Both the position numbers and the translations under genes were made by a program. Shown here piece by piece: positions 35,424 through 44,299 of a stretch of DNA of 64,000 nucleotides. This stretch comes from Tropicimonas aquimaris. GTDB lineage: Bacteria; Pseudomonadota; Alphaproteobacteria; Rhodobacterales; Rhodobacteraceae. Under the pieces are notes generated by a model. That model made no database searches, was not told where the DNA came from, and saw only the letters and a list, made by a program, of their open reading frames with translations. Location: assembly GCF_042676185.1 (NCBI RefSeq), contig NZ_JBHTJT010000060.1, forward strand, positions 124,001-188,000, given 5' to 3'. Each line of letters starts with the position of its first letter. Positions within the stretch are counted from its first letter, which is position 1.

Positions 35424-36776
35424 CTAAACGACGACCTCGCCCGCGTCGGGCTCTTCCAGGGCCACCCGACAGGCCGCAACCAGTCTGAACCGTCCGCGCC
35501 CCGCCTTCTCGAGCCTGAGACAGGCAGACCGCTCCTCGAGCCGCTTGCGCAGGAGGATCAGGCGGGCGTCGAGGTTCTCGGCATGGGCCGGTAGCCGCAG
35601 TGCCGGGTCGAGGCGCAGCTCGCGGGTGGTGAACTCCGTGCGCCCGGTGGCGCGATGCTCGCACAGCAGCCGCCACAGGATCGCGCCGGCCACGCCCTTG
35701 ATGAGGTACTCGTTCTCCAGAAAGACGCTCTGGTCGAGCCGAAAGTAGCGAAGGGTCAACTGGCCATTCCCGGCGTCAGGGACCGAAGCGTCGCCGGCGA
35801 CCTCGTCGGCAGCGTCCTGACGCAGCAGGGACATCCGCGCACCGACATGGCCGGCGACCAGCGCGAGCGCATCCTCCTCGTCGTAGCCAAAGCGGTTGAT
35901 CTCGTCATCCTCGGCAAACAGCACCCCGACCACGACCCCGCCTTCGGTGATCGGCAGCGCGATCTGGCTGCGCGGGGCGGCAAGACCGGGAAAGGCGATG
36001 AGCCGGGGCACGTCGCAGACGATTCCATGGCGGCGCGCGGCGTCGCTTATCGCTGCGCCATATCGGTATTCGCGCGTCATGTGGCCGATGCGGATCGGGG
36101 CGTTCTCCCGCGCCGCGACACCGATCACGCCTTCGCCCAGCGCAACCTCGGCCCCGACACCGGTTTCGGGATAGCCATGCGATGCGACGGTGTAGAGACG
36201 GCCGGCCTCCGCGCCCGCCATCAGAACCATCGACCAGGCGATGCCGAAGTCGCGCTCGAGGCAGGCCGTGACGCAATCCAGAAGCTCTTCGAGGTCGGCG
36301 CAGCCATCCAGGGCCGAACAGGTGCGCCGTGTCGCCGCCAGAAGCGAGGGTCGGTTCGCCACCGGCAGCGCGACCGGCCCCGGCACCGCCTCGATCGACT
36401 GCACGCGGTAGATATCCGCGCCGAGCAGCCGGAAGACATCCTCGACTCCGTGATGCGATGCGATCCCGGCGAGCTTTGCCTTCATGCCCTCGTACAGCGG
36501 GCCGGCGGTCTGCGTCTCCTCGTAGACGAGCGACAGGCGAAAGTGCTGGAGCGTTTCTGGATCGGTCACCACCACCATCGCGCGACGGGTGGCCATGACG
36601 TTTCGCCGCGTCTTGTTGAAGAACTGGTAGGAGAGCGCGACGCGCTCCGGGTCCACGTAATGAACCTGGCTGATCATAGAGACGTTGGGAACGCCATCGG
36701 CATCGCAGGTCGCCAGAACGGAGGCAATGACCCCTTCCAAGGCCCTTCGGAGGCCATCAATGCGAAGACCGGTCAT
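35424..36776 (-). CDS. PNPOx-fold plus GAF plus winged-helix-like regulatory protein
   Basis: 450 residues. The first ~140 form a pyridoxamine-phosphate-oxidase-like split barrel (LATCDADGVPNVSMISQVHYVDPERVALSYQFFNKT). Residues about 150-310 form a GAF domain (RDFGIAWSMVLMAG, later QIALPITEGGVVVGVLFAED). The C-terminal ~100 residues, after FRLDQSVFLENEYLIKGVAGAILWRLL, look like a DNA- or partner-binding helical domain. The combination suggests a sensor that binds flavin, haem or another small molecule. Its ATG overlaps the stop of the upstream PNPOx gene as ATGA, so both are made together. Confidence 0.75.
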   Translation of the reverse strand: MTGLRIDGLRRALEGVIASVLATCDADGVPNVSMISQVHYVDPERVALSYQFFNKTRRNVMATRRAMVVVTDPETLQHFRLSLVYEETQTAGPLYEGMKAKLAGIASHHGVEDVFRLLGADIYRVQSIEAVPGPVALPVANRPSLLAATRRTCSALDGCADLEELLDCVTACLERDFGIAWSMVLMAGAEAGRLYTVASHGYPETGVGAEVALGEGVIGVAARENAPIRIGHMTREYRYGAAISDAARRHGIVCDVPRLIAFPGLAAPRSQIALPITEGGVVVGVLFAEDDEINRFGYDEEDALALVAGHVGARMSLLRQDAADEVAGDASVPDAGNGQLTLRYFRLDQSVFLENEYLIKGVAGAILWRLLCEHRATGRTEFTTRELRLDPALRLPAHAENLDARLILLRKRLEERSACLRLEKAGRGRFRLVAACRVALEEPDAGEVVV

Positions 36777-37252
36777 CGCGGCAACTCCGCGCCGGCCCCG
36801 GGACCGGGAGTCTGGGTGAACACACGCTCGGGCGTCAGCTCGAGCGCCACCAGATCCGCAGGATCATAGGCGCAATATCCTGCCGCCTGCACGCGCGCGT
36901 AGCCGATCTCCACCAACCCATCCTGGAACAGCGCATTCTGCCGATCCATCTCCGGAATGTCGTCGGAACAGGCTGGGCAAATCCGGGCATGGGAAGCCTT
37001 TACCTGGAACGAGGTGTGATCCCGGGTCGCCGTGAACGTGACGGCCACCGCACGGCGCAGCTGCACCGACCGGAGAACGGCCAGGTTGGCGGCCTGCCCC
37101 AGAAGGACGCGCACAACGCCCTCTGGCATGATCCGGATACCAACGCCGAAGCCGACGACCGGCGCGCCGACATCGTCGCTTGACGCGACGGTGACGCCAC
37201 ATCCGCCCTGAGCGAGCGCGACGAGTTCGGCCGGCAGCTGCAGTGGCGTCAT
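36773..37252 (-). CDS. Pyridoxamine 5'-phosphate oxidase-fold protein with CxxC
   Basis: About 159 residues from ATG 37252 (ATG 37264 is also possible). The split-barrel fold is suggested by LAQGGCGVTVASSDDVGAPVVGFGVG and the following strands. A CPAC motif lies near the middle (HARICPACSDDIPEMD), a possible redox pair or metal site. Translationally coupled to the PNPOx-GAF gene (ATGA). The role is unknown; a flavin-dependent sensor or reductase is possible. Confidence 0.7.
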   Translation of the reverse strand: MTPLQLPAELVALAQGGCGVTVASSDDVGAPVVGFGVGIRIMPEGVVRVLLGQAANLAVLRSVQLRRAVAVTFTATRDHTSFQVKASHARICPACSDDIPEMDRQNALFQDGLVEIGYARVQAAGYCAYDPADLVALELTPERVFTQTPGPGAGAELPR

Positions 37253-37588
37253 GGAGGCGAGCATGGCGCGGGCCGGCCTCTCGTGCCCCCTCCGACACTT
37301 GGCCTACCCGGCCCACAACACGTTTTCGGCGATCTGGCAGCGTGTGTCTGCACACCGGGATAGAGCGGCGTCCTGATTAGAGCCAGCATCGTGCCTTGCC
37401 ATTCGATTTCGCGACCGATTGGCCAAGGGTCTCATCTTGCCGCACAAGCGTCATGCTTGAACCCGACATCGACGTCGCCATTCGCATCGCTCTTCCTTCA
37501 TGCCCATCCGCCCGGCGCTCCGGCGCTGTGTCGACCACAGGGAATCGCAGCCTATGTCCAGTAGCCCGCATGGGGTATTGAGAGGGGC
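37253..37588. promoter_or_regulatory. Divergent region between the PNPOx pair and the AraC gene
   Basis: About 336 bases with no credible gene. It must contain promoters for both directions. No strong palindrome was found by eye. Confidence 0.35.
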
Positions 37589-38596
37589 ATGGGAACCGTT
37601 ACCTCTCTCTTTCTGCGCAAGATGGTTGCGGCGGCCGGGCCGGAGATCGATCAGGCGGGGCTGCTGCGGTCGGTCGGCCTCGCCCCGGACGCCGAGGCCG
37701 ATCCGAAGACCATGATCGCGGATACCGAGTATTACGGGCTGCTGGAGCGCATCGCGGCCGAGATCGACGTCACCGACCTGCCACTGCGCACAGGGGCCTC
37801 GATGCGGCTCGACGATTACGGGGCGCTCGGACTGGCCTTCAAGGCAGCCACCACGCTCGGCGGCTCCTTCTCGCGGGTCGCCCGGTTTGCAAGGCTCTGG
37901 ACCAGCGTTGTCGAGTATTCGCTGGAGCCCGAGGGGCAAGACAGCTGGTTTCACCTGCACCGCGCCGGGCCGCCGCGGCTTGGCCTTCGGCTGTCGAACG
38001 AGGCGACACTGGCCAGCGCGACGGCCATCGCCCGCGAAGTTTCGCAGACCGGCAGCTTTTCCCCGCTGGAAGTGCATATCCGGCACGCGGCACCGTCCAG
38101 CACCGCGCAGCACGAGGCCTATTTCGGATGCCCGGTCGTCTTCGGCTCGGATCGCGACGCACTGCTGATCGCTCGAGCCTCGTTGGACAGCCCCAACCGG
38201 CTTGGCGACCGGGGAATCACACGGTTTCTCGAAAGCCACCTGGAACAGGAACTCTCCCTGCTCACCGAGACCCGGCGGATCGCCGACCGCACCCGGGATG
38301 TCATCGCGCAGGCTCTCAGCGAAGGGCTTCCCAGGATGGAGGATGTCGCCCGCCGGCTGGGCCTGAGCGCGCGTTCCCTGCATCGGCGACTGGCCGAGGA
38401 TGGCCTGACCTTCCAGTTGCTGACCGATGCCACCCGCCGGGAACTGGCCGAGGGTCTGCTGCGCGACGAGCAGTACTCCATCGCCGAGATCGCCTACCTG
38501 ACCGGCTTCTCCGAACAGAGCGCCTTCAACCGCGCCTTCAAGCGCTGGACCGGCGCAACGCCGGCCGGTTTCCGGAGCGGCAAACCTTCCTCATGA
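37589..38596 (+). CDS. AraC family transcriptional regulator with N-terminal ligand domain
   Basis: 335 residues. The N-terminal ~200 residues match the Arabinose_bd-type domain of OruR/ArgR-like AraC proteins (LRTGASMRLDDYGALGLAFKAATTLGGSF). The C-terminal double helix-turn-helix is complete, ending in EIAYLTGFSEQSAFNRAFKRWTGATPAGFR. It faces away from the PNPOx genes, which are plausible targets. Ligand unknown. Confidence 0.9.
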   Translation: MGTVTSLFLRKMVAAAGPEIDQAGLLRSVGLAPDAEADPKTMIADTEYYGLLERIAAEIDVTDLPLRTGASMRLDDYGALGLAFKAATTLGGSFSRVARFARLWTSVVEYSLEPEGQDSWFHLHRAGPPRLGLRLSNEATLASATAIAREVSQTGSFSPLEVHIRHAAPSSTAQHEAYFGCPVVFGSDRDALLIARASLDSPNRLGDRGITRFLESHLEQELSLLTETRRIADRTRDVIAQALSEGLPRMEDVARRLGLSARSLHRRLAEDGLTFQLLTDATRRELAEGLLRDEQYSIAEIAYLTGFSEQSAFNRAFKRWTGATPAGFRSGKPSS

Positions 38597-38656
38597 TACC
38601 GCCGATGGCAGGAAAACCGTCGACAAGCTGCCCGTCGCGGTCAACATGTCGAGACC

Positions 38657-39553
38657 ATGGACAAGCTTTCCGTCATGCACGCCTATTGCCGCATCGTCGA
38701 GCGCGGCAGCTTCGCCCGCGCCGCCGAGGATCTCGGCGTTTCCGGGGCGCTTCTCAGCCGTGAGGTCAAACTGCTGGAGGAAAGCCTCGGCTGCACGCTC
38801 CTGACCCGCACCACGCGGTCCATGTCCCTGACCGATGCCGGGCGGCTCTACTACGAGGAGGCGCTCGGGATCCTCGATGCGGTGGGACGGGTGGAGGACC
38901 ATATCCGCGACGGCGCAGGACGGGTTCAGGGGCATCTGAAGGTCAACGCCTCGAGCTCCTTCGGGCAGATGGTGATCGCGCCGATCCTGCCCTCCTTTCT
39001 CGACGCGCATCCGGACCTTCGGCTGACGCTGTCGATGGACGACCGCGTGGTGGACATGATCGAAGGCGGTTTCGACGTCTCCATCCGAATCCGGCCCGCG
39101 ATGCCGGATTCCTCGCTGGTGGCGCGGCGGATCGGGATCATGCGGCAGAGGATCTTTGCCGCACCGGGCTATCTGGAGCACACGGGCACGCCGCAGAGTC
39201 CTGACGATCTGTCCCGGCATCGCATCGTCGGCTTCCTGCTCGCCGAGCACCTGACGGAATGGGCCCTCTCGGGACCGGAGGGCCCCCGCACCGTCCAGAT
39301 CGACCCGCCCTTGCGGGTGGGAAACAGCCTGGTCCTGCGGGACCTTCTCATCGCCGGCCAAGGGATCGGCACCCTGCCCGACTTCGTCTCCGACGGCCCG
39401 GAAGCGCGCGGCGAGCTGGTTCGCCTGCTGCCGGATTACGAGCTGCCCGCACCGGAGATCTTCGCCGTCACCGCGTCCCGGCTCGGCATGGACGCCAAGG
39501 TCTCGGCCTTTCTCGAGCACCTGCGCACCGCGCTCCGGCCCGCGCATTCATAA
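38657..39553 (+). CDS. LysR family transcriptional regulator
   Basis: 298 residues with the N-terminal HTH (YCRIVERGSFARAAEDLG) and a complete effector domain of the DmlR/AaeR subfamily. It lies 95 bases upstream of wrbA in the same orientation, so it may act on that gene or on targets elsewhere. No divergent partner is present. Effector unknown. Confidence 0.9.
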   Translation: MDKLSVMHAYCRIVERGSFARAAEDLGVSGALLSREVKLLEESLGCTLLTRTTRSMSLTDAGRLYYEEALGILDAVGRVEDHIRDGAGRVQGHLKVNASSSFGQMVIAPILPSFLDAHPDLRLTLSMDDRVVDMIEGGFDVSIRIRPAMPDSSLVARRIGIMRQRIFAAPGYLEHTGTPQSPDDLSRHRIVGFLLAEHLTEWALSGPEGPRTVQIDPPLRVGNSLVLRDLLIAGQGIGTLPDFVSDGPEARGELVRLLPDYELPAPEIFAVTASRLGMDAKVSAFLEHLRTALRPAHS

Positions 39554-39648
39554 CCTGGTGTAAAGAATGATTTGCGCGCGGGCCGCTTATTCCCGTCCGC
39601 CCGATCACCGATCTTCCCGGCAACGAACCACCGACCGGAGAAGATCCC

Positions 39649-40272
39649 ATGCCCCGCATTCTCGTGCTTTACTATTCCAGCTACGGCCATGTCCGCGACA
39701 TGGCGCTGGCCGCGGCGGAGGGCGCGCGCAGCGTTCCCGGTGCGCGCGTCGATATCCGCCGCATCCCCGAAACCGTGCCCGAAGCCGTGCGGCGGAGCGC
39801 GGGCTACTTGGCGGACGACACACCCGAGGCCGCGCCCGCCGATCTGGCGGATTATGACGGCCTGCTGCTCGGCACGCCCACCCGCTTCGGCATGATGGCC
39901 GGCCAGATGAAGCAGTTCCTCGACCAGGCCGGCGGGCTCTGGGCGCGGAATGCGCTGGTCGGCAAGGTGGTCGGGGTCTTTGCCTCCACCGGCTCGCAGC
40001 ACGGCGGCCACGAGGCGACGCTGCTCTCCACACAGATCCCGCTGCAGCATTTCGGGATGCTGATCGCCGGCCTGCCCTATTCCTTCGCTGGCCAGACATC
40101 GCGCGACGGCATCATCGGCGGCGCGCCCTATGGCGCGGGCACCATCGCCGGGGCCGATGGCGCGCTCCGTCCCACCGAGACCGATCTTGCCGGCGCGCGG
40201 TTCCAGGGCGCCCATGTGGCCGAACTGGCCGCCCGCCTCGCCCTCGGCGAACGCATGCGCGAGGCCGCCTGA
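39649..40272 (+). CDS. wrbA: NAD(P)H:quinone oxidoreductase WrbA
   Basis: 207 residues. Flavodoxin-fold protein with the FMN loop VLYYSSYGHVRDMA, then GTPTRFGMMAGQMKQFLDQAGGLW and the STGSQHGGHEATLLS stretch, all diagnostic of WrbA. It reduces quinones by two electrons and protects from redox cycling. A stem-loop ends the gene at 40292-40324. With the mhq-like operon this is the second quinone-detoxifying unit of the window. Confidence 0.93.
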   Translation: MPRILVLYYSSYGHVRDMALAAAEGARSVPGARVDIRRIPETVPEAVRRSAGYLADDTPEAAPADLADYDGLLLGTPTRFGMMAGQMKQFLDQAGGLWARNALVGKVVGVFASTGSQHGGHEATLLSTQIPLQHFGMLIAGLPYSFAGQTSRDGIIGGAPYGAGTIAGADGALRPTETDLAGARFQGAHVAELAARLALGERMREAA

Positions 40273-40291
40273 TTCAACGGCCGTCATATCT

Positions 40292-40324
40292 CCGGCACTC
40301 CGCGCAGGCCGCGGAGAGTGCCGG
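40292..40324 (+). terminator. Stem-loop after wrbA
   Basis: CCGGCACTCCGCG pairs with CGCGGAGAGTGCCGG apart from a 2-base bulge, followed by a pyrimidine-rich run (CTCTTCCCCCC). There is no long T tract, so intrinsic termination may be partial. Confidence 0.55.
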
Positions 40325-40356
40325 GCTCTTCCCCCCAAAACTGAAAGGGCCTTCTC

Positions 40357-40506
40357 ATGAGCTTCCCCTTCCGCCTCCCCGTCAGAAGTCTGCGACGCCA
40401 ACGGCGGCGAGCCGTTCCCCGCGACCTCTCTCCCCGGCAGATGCGCGACATCGGTCTCGAACCATGGCCAGACCAGCCGCCCGTCTTCCCGCGCCACCTC
40501 TGGTGA
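40357..40506 (+). CDS. DUF1127 miniprotein
   Basis: 49 residues, very basic, starting at ATG 40357 and ending at TGA 40504-40506. The segment LSPRQMRDIGL is the DUF1127 (YjiS-like) signature, and an Arg-rich stretch (RSLRRQRRRAVPRDL) precedes it. The GAAAGGG before the ATG is a good ribosome site. Such proteins in alphaproteobacteria are often linked to RNA metabolism or phosphate and stress responses. It sits 28 bases before the DMT transporter gene. Confidence 0.7.
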   Translation: MSFPFRLPVRSLRRQRRRAVPRDLSPRQMRDIGLEPWPDQPPVFPRHLW

Positions 40507-40534
40507 GTGCCCGCGCCGCAAAGGATACCCGACC

Positions 40535-41428
40535 ATGACCCGGCCGACCGACATCCTCCTCACCGCGCTCGCCCCGGCGATCTGGGGCAGCACCTACCTC
40601 GTCACGACCGAGGCCCTTCCCGCGGGCTACCCCGTCACCCTCGCGGTGCTGCGCGCGCTGCCGGCCGGGCTCCTGTTGCTGGCCGTCACCCGCTGCCTGC
40701 CGCCGCGGGCCTGGCTGGGCCGCGTCTTCGCACTGGGGGCGCTGAACTTCGCCATCTTCTGGACGCTGCTTTTCGTGGCGGCCTACCGGCTCCCCGGCGG
40801 CGTCGCGGCGACGCTCGGATCCTTGCAGGCGCTGATCGTCATTGGCCTCGCGCGTGGCGTGCTCGGAACGCCGGTCCGCGGGATGGCGGTGCTTGCGGCC
40901 CTCACCGGTGTCGCTGGCGTGGCCCTGCTCCTGCTCGGCCCGGAGGCCGCGCTCGACCCGATCGGCATCGCTGCCGGGATCGGCGGCGCCGCCTCAATGG
41001 CCGCGGGAACCGTGTTGAGCCGCAAGTGGCAGCCGCAAGTGCCCGCGCTGAGCTTCACCGCTTGGCAGCTGACCGCGGGAGGGCTGATCCTGCTGCCCGT
41101 CGCGCTCGTGCTCGAGCCTCCCCTGCCGCCTCTCGATACCGCGAATCTCGCCGGCCTCGCGTGGCTCGGGCTTTTTGGCGCGGCGCTGACCTACTGGCTG
41201 TGGTTCCGTGGCGTCGCCCGGATCGAGCCCGGCGCGGTCTCAATGCTCGGCATGATGAGCCCGGTCACCGCTGTCGCCATCGGCTGGCTGTGGCTCGGAC
41301 AGGCGCTGAGCCCGTTGCAGGCCCTGGGCGCGGTGATCGTGCTCGGTTCGGTCTGGGTGGGCCAGGTCACCAACCGGCCCCGGTCCCGGAAGGCCCAGGT
41401 CCCGTCAGGCCGCGCCCTCTCGGCCTGA
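40535..41428 (+). CDS. EamA/DMT family transporter
   Basis: 297 residues with ten predicted membrane segments arranged as two EamA repeats: the first starts APAIWGSTYLVTTEALP, the second begins near TAWQLTAGGLILLPVAL. Such proteins export metabolites or amino acids. Close to WrbA and DUF1127; substrate unknown. A strong stem-loop follows at 41457. Confidence 0.88.
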   Translation: MTRPTDILLTALAPAIWGSTYLVTTEALPAGYPVTLAVLRALPAGLLLLAVTRCLPPRAWLGRVFALGALNFAIFWTLLFVAAYRLPGGVAATLGSLQALIVIGLARGVLGTPVRGMAVLAALTGVAGVALLLLGPEAALDPIGIAAGIGGAASMAAGTVLSRKWQPQVPALSFTAWQLTAGGLILLPVALVLEPPLPPLDTANLAGLAWLGLFGAALTYWLWFRGVARIEPGAVSMLGMMSPVTAVAIGWLWLGQALSPLQALGAVIVLGSVWVGQVTNRPRSRKAQVPSGRALSA

Positions 41429-41456
41429 ACGACAGGCCCATCCAGAAAACAAGACC

Positions 41457-41485
41457 GGCCGCGCGGGAGCAGACCCCGCGCGGCC
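41457..41485. terminator. Bidirectional hairpin between convergent genes
   Basis: A perfect 11-base-pair stem, GGCCGCGCGGG with CCCGCGCGGCC, and a 7-base loop, in the 67-base gap between the plus-strand DMT gene and the minus-strand kinase gene. ATAATCGTTTT follows on the plus side. It can serve both directions. Confidence 0.75.
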
Positions 41486-41495
41486 ATAATCGTTT

Positions 41496-41990
41496 TCACT
41501 CAGCGCCATGCATGACGATATGGAGACCTTCCTCCGGGGTTGGAGGAACGAAATGCCTGCTCAGCTGCGCGAACTGTTCGTCCGAGACCTCGAACGGATG
41601 ATCCCCGCACGCGTTCCGCGCCCGCAACCGCGCCAAGCAGACCTCGTCCGGCACGTCGAGGAAGTGCAAAGTGTGGGCCGCACCCGAGGCCTCGACGAGG
41701 CTGCGCATCCAAGCGCGCCTGGCAAGGGTATTCGCCTGGAAGTCGAGCACGACGGAGACGCCCTCCCGCAGAAGCGAGACGACGTGAGAGCCGATGGCGG
41801 CCTCGAGACGGGCGGAGCAGCGAACGTAATCGGCGATCGTGGCCATCTGCTCGCCGTAGAGAGCGGAGAGCAGCGCATCCTCGGAGAGGACGACGGTTCC
41901 CGGCTGGCGTCCCAGCTTCCCGGTCAAGGTCGATTTGCCGGAAGCGGGTTTGCCGCAGAGGAGATGGAGCGTGGGTAAGTTGGGTGACAT
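41496..41990 (-). CDS. Small P-loop kinase (AAA_33 type)
   Basis: 164 residues. Walker A is CGKPASGKSTLTGKL; SEDALLSALYGEQM and the arginine-rich LARLRARN segment fit the AAA_33 polynucleotide-kinase/zeta-toxin-like group. These phosphorylate small molecules or nucleotides; the substrate here is unknown. No antitoxin-like partner is adjacent, so a toxin role is not supported. Confidence 0.8.
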   Translation of the reverse strand: MSPNLPTLHLLCGKPASGKSTLTGKLGRQPGTVVLSEDALLSALYGEQMATIADYVRCSARLEAAIGSHVVSLLREGVSVVLDFQANTLARRAWMRSLVEASGAAHTLHFLDVPDEVCLARLRARNACGDHPFEVSDEQFAQLSRHFVPPTPEEGLHIVMHGAE

Positions 41991-42205
41991 GAGACAGACC
42001 TGTCGAGGCGCAAGGCGCGTTTCGTGGAAATTCGGATACAGGGAGCCCGGCCCGGCGAGTCAGGCCGGGATGGTAATTCGAGCCGGGGGCTTGCCGGCGG
42101 GTATCCGAAACAGGGTCGTCATGCGGGCGTGGTGCCATGCGGGCGGCGGGATGTCCATGCCGGCGCGCCGGTCAAGCGTGATAGCTGGGCGCCCCGACCA
42201 CCGCG

Positions 42206-42706
42206 TCACGCCTGCCCCTGCGCCGTCCAAAGCAGGCCGAGCAGGAGCAAGGCCGCGGACAGCACGCAGGCCAACGTGCGAACCGTGTTCCAGAAGGTCC
42301 AGCGGGGCAGATAGGTGCCGGTCCAGTAGCTGCGGGCGGCATCGGACGACCGGTCCATTCCCGCAAGAGCTTCGTTCATCGGCACGTTGAAAAACACCGT
42401 GACGCCGAAGCACCCCACCAGGTAGACAATGCCAGCCGCCAGGACGAGGCCGCGCTCGGGCCCGCTCAAGCCGAATGCCGCGACACCTGCGACCCCCAGC
42501 GAGACGACGGCCATGCCGAGAAACAGGGTCATGAAGACCCAGCGGTAGACCTCCCGGTTGATGACCTGCATGGCCTCCACGCCACCGCTGCCGCCGGTCA
42601 GCGACAGCGAACGCATGATGAAATCCGAGAAGGCGAGGAAAACGCCGCCGACCAGCGCGTAGGCCAGGATGGCCGCCTGCATCAGCACGAAGAAGAACGG
42701 GGACAT
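42206..42706 (-). CDS. DUF1772 membrane protein
   Basis: About 166 residues from ATG 42706, preceded by AAGGAGATTTCAC. Four hydrophobic segments, with the family pattern AFSDFIMRSL near the start and FFNVPMNEALA then YWTGTYLPRWTFWNTVRT, identify DUF1772 (anthrone-oxygenase-like family). Last gene of a three-gene minus-strand run with DUF4345 and NmrA-like genes. Function unknown. Confidence 0.82.
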   Translation of the reverse strand: MSPFFFVLMQAAILAYALVGGVFLAFSDFIMRSLSLTGGSGGVEAMQVINREVYRWVFMTLFLGMAVVSLGVAGVAAFGLSGPERGLVLAAGIVYLVGCFGVTVFFNVPMNEALAGMDRSSDAARSYWTGTYLPRWTFWNTVRTLACVLSAALLLLGLLWTAQGQA

Positions 42707-42776
42707 CTGTGAAATCTCCTTGAGGGGTTGGATGAGCGGCGGGACGGCGCGGCCATCCCGCCGCAAGCGTGACGGT

Positions 42777-43202
42777 TCAGGCGGCCGGATAGCCTTGGCC
42801 CTGCCTCTCGGGCGCGCGGAGCCTGTGGCGAAAGGCGACCAGGCAAAGGGCGGCGATGGCCAGTTCGACGACCAGCGCGCCAAGGATGCCGCCGGAGGGC
42901 ATGCCGTCGGCCACGATCCCGAAGAGTCGCCCGGCCGGAAAGGCCAGGAAGACGGTCAGCGCCACGATCATCGAAACCCGGCTCAGCGTGCCCCGGACGA
43001 TCCCGGCCAGCATGAGCGCTCCGAAGGCGGCGAGGCCAGCGGCCGGGGCGCGCAGCTCGCTCAGCAGGCTGGCGTCGTTGCCCAGAGCGATACCGTAGCT
43101 CGCGTAGAAGGCATGCGGCGCGGCGAGAATGAAGCCACCGATGGCGAGAGCCGTGACGCCGGAAATGCCAAGGGCAGCCTTTTCAAGTCGGGTAAGGGTC
43201 AT
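42777..43202 (-). CDS. DUF4345 membrane protein
   Basis: 141 residues from ATG 43202 (AAAGGACAT upstream). Four membrane segments; the APHAFYASYGI and ELRAPAAGLAAFGALML stretches are typical of DUF4345. Lies between the NmrA-like and DUF1772 genes, with gaps of 34 and 70 bases. Function unknown. Confidence 0.8.
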   Translation of the reverse strand: MTLTRLEKAALGISGVTALAIGGFILAAPHAFYASYGIALGNDASLLSELRAPAAGLAAFGALMLAGIVRGTLSRVSMIVALTVFLAFPAGRLFGIVADGMPSGGILGALVVELAIAALCLVAFRHRLRAPERQGQGYPAA

Positions 43203-43236
43203 GGGATGTCCTTTCGGTATCGAGGTCGTTTGACGG

Positions 43237-44064
43237 TCAGGCGGCCACCGGCCATGCGCCGGCCTGTGCGGCGGCTCTGGCGAAATCCGCGAAATCGCGC
43301 GGCGGCCGGCCAAGGGCGCGCTCGACACCGTCGCTCAGGTTGGCGTTGCGCCCGTCCAGCGTCTCGCGCGCGATCGCGGTGAAGACGTCGGCCACGAAGT
43401 CTCCGCCTGTCGCCGCGATCCCGGCGTGGAAATCCTCGAACGTGATCGGGACATGCCGGATCGGCCGGCTGGTGGCGGCGGACAGCTCGGCAGCCATGTC
43501 GGCGAAGGTCAGGAGCCGCGGCCCTGTCACCTCGTAGAGTTCGCCCCGGTGCCCCTCTTCGGTCAGCGCCGCCACCACCACATCGGCAATGTCGTCGATG
43601 TCGATGATCGGCTCCGCGACGTCGCCCCCCGGCATCGGCAGCACGCCGGAGAGGATCGGCTCCCGCAGGTAGCCCTCGGAAAAGTTCTGCGCGAACCAGG
43701 CCGAGCGGACGATGGTGAAATCCACGCCCGAGTTGCGCACGACCTCCTCGCCCAGTCGCGCGTGATGCTCCCCGCGACCGGACAGCAGGACAAGGTGCTC
43801 GACGCCCGCGGTCTTTGCAGCGGCGCAGAGCGCCTCGAGCTTCTCGACCGCACCGGGAAAGGCCAGATCGGGGAAATAGGTGACATAGGCCGACCGGACG
43901 CCCTCCAGAGCGGGGCCCCAGGTTTCCGGCGCGTCCCAGTCGAAGGGCGTGTCGGAGCTGCGGGAGCCGCGGCGAACCGAAAGGCCCTTCGCCTCCAGTC
44001 GGGCGATGACGCGCGCGCCGGTCTTGCCGGTGGCGCCGATGACGAGGATGGGTTTGACGTGCAT
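43237..44064 (-). CDS. NAD(P)-binding NmrA-like oxidoreductase
   Basis: 275 residues from ATG 44064. The Rossmann motif GATGKTGARVIARLEAKG opens the protein, and the extended-SDR character (VLLSGRGEHHARLGEEVVRNSGVDFTIVRSAWFAQNF) matches QorB/NmrA-like quinone reductases or redox sensors. First gene of the run with DUF4345 and DUF1772. Confidence 0.85.
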   Translation of the reverse strand: MHVKPILVIGATGKTGARVIARLEAKGLSVRRGSRSSDTPFDWDAPETWGPALEGVRSAYVTYFPDLAFPGAVEKLEALCAAAKTAGVEHLVLLSGRGEHHARLGEEVVRNSGVDFTIVRSAWFAQNFSEGYLREPILSGVLPMPGGDVAEPIIDIDDIADVVVAALTEEGHRGELYEVTGPRLLTFADMAAELSAATSRPIRHVPITFEDFHAGIAATGGDFVADVFTAIARETLDGRNANLSDGVERALGRPPRDFADFARAAAQAGAWPVAA

Positions 44065-44299
44065 GGGTGTGCTCCCTGGTTTTGCGTGATGACCAAGGGA
44101 TAGCCGCCCAGAAGCGCCGGGGTATTGACCGAACCTGCCAGGGTTTTGACCGGAAATGCCTTGCTGGCTGGCCCGGGCCGTTGGTCGGTCCACAGGACTG
44201 CCGGCACCGTCCGCATCGCAGCCGTCACGAAACGGTTACACGGCTGCCCGAAGAAAGCCCGCAAACCAGAATGACGAAAGATGCGGGAGCAGACGGGAC

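Noticed and set aside
41496..41990. Zeta-toxin of a toxin-antitoxin pair
   Set aside because: The P-loop kinase family fits, but no epsilon-like or other antitoxin gene is adjacent.
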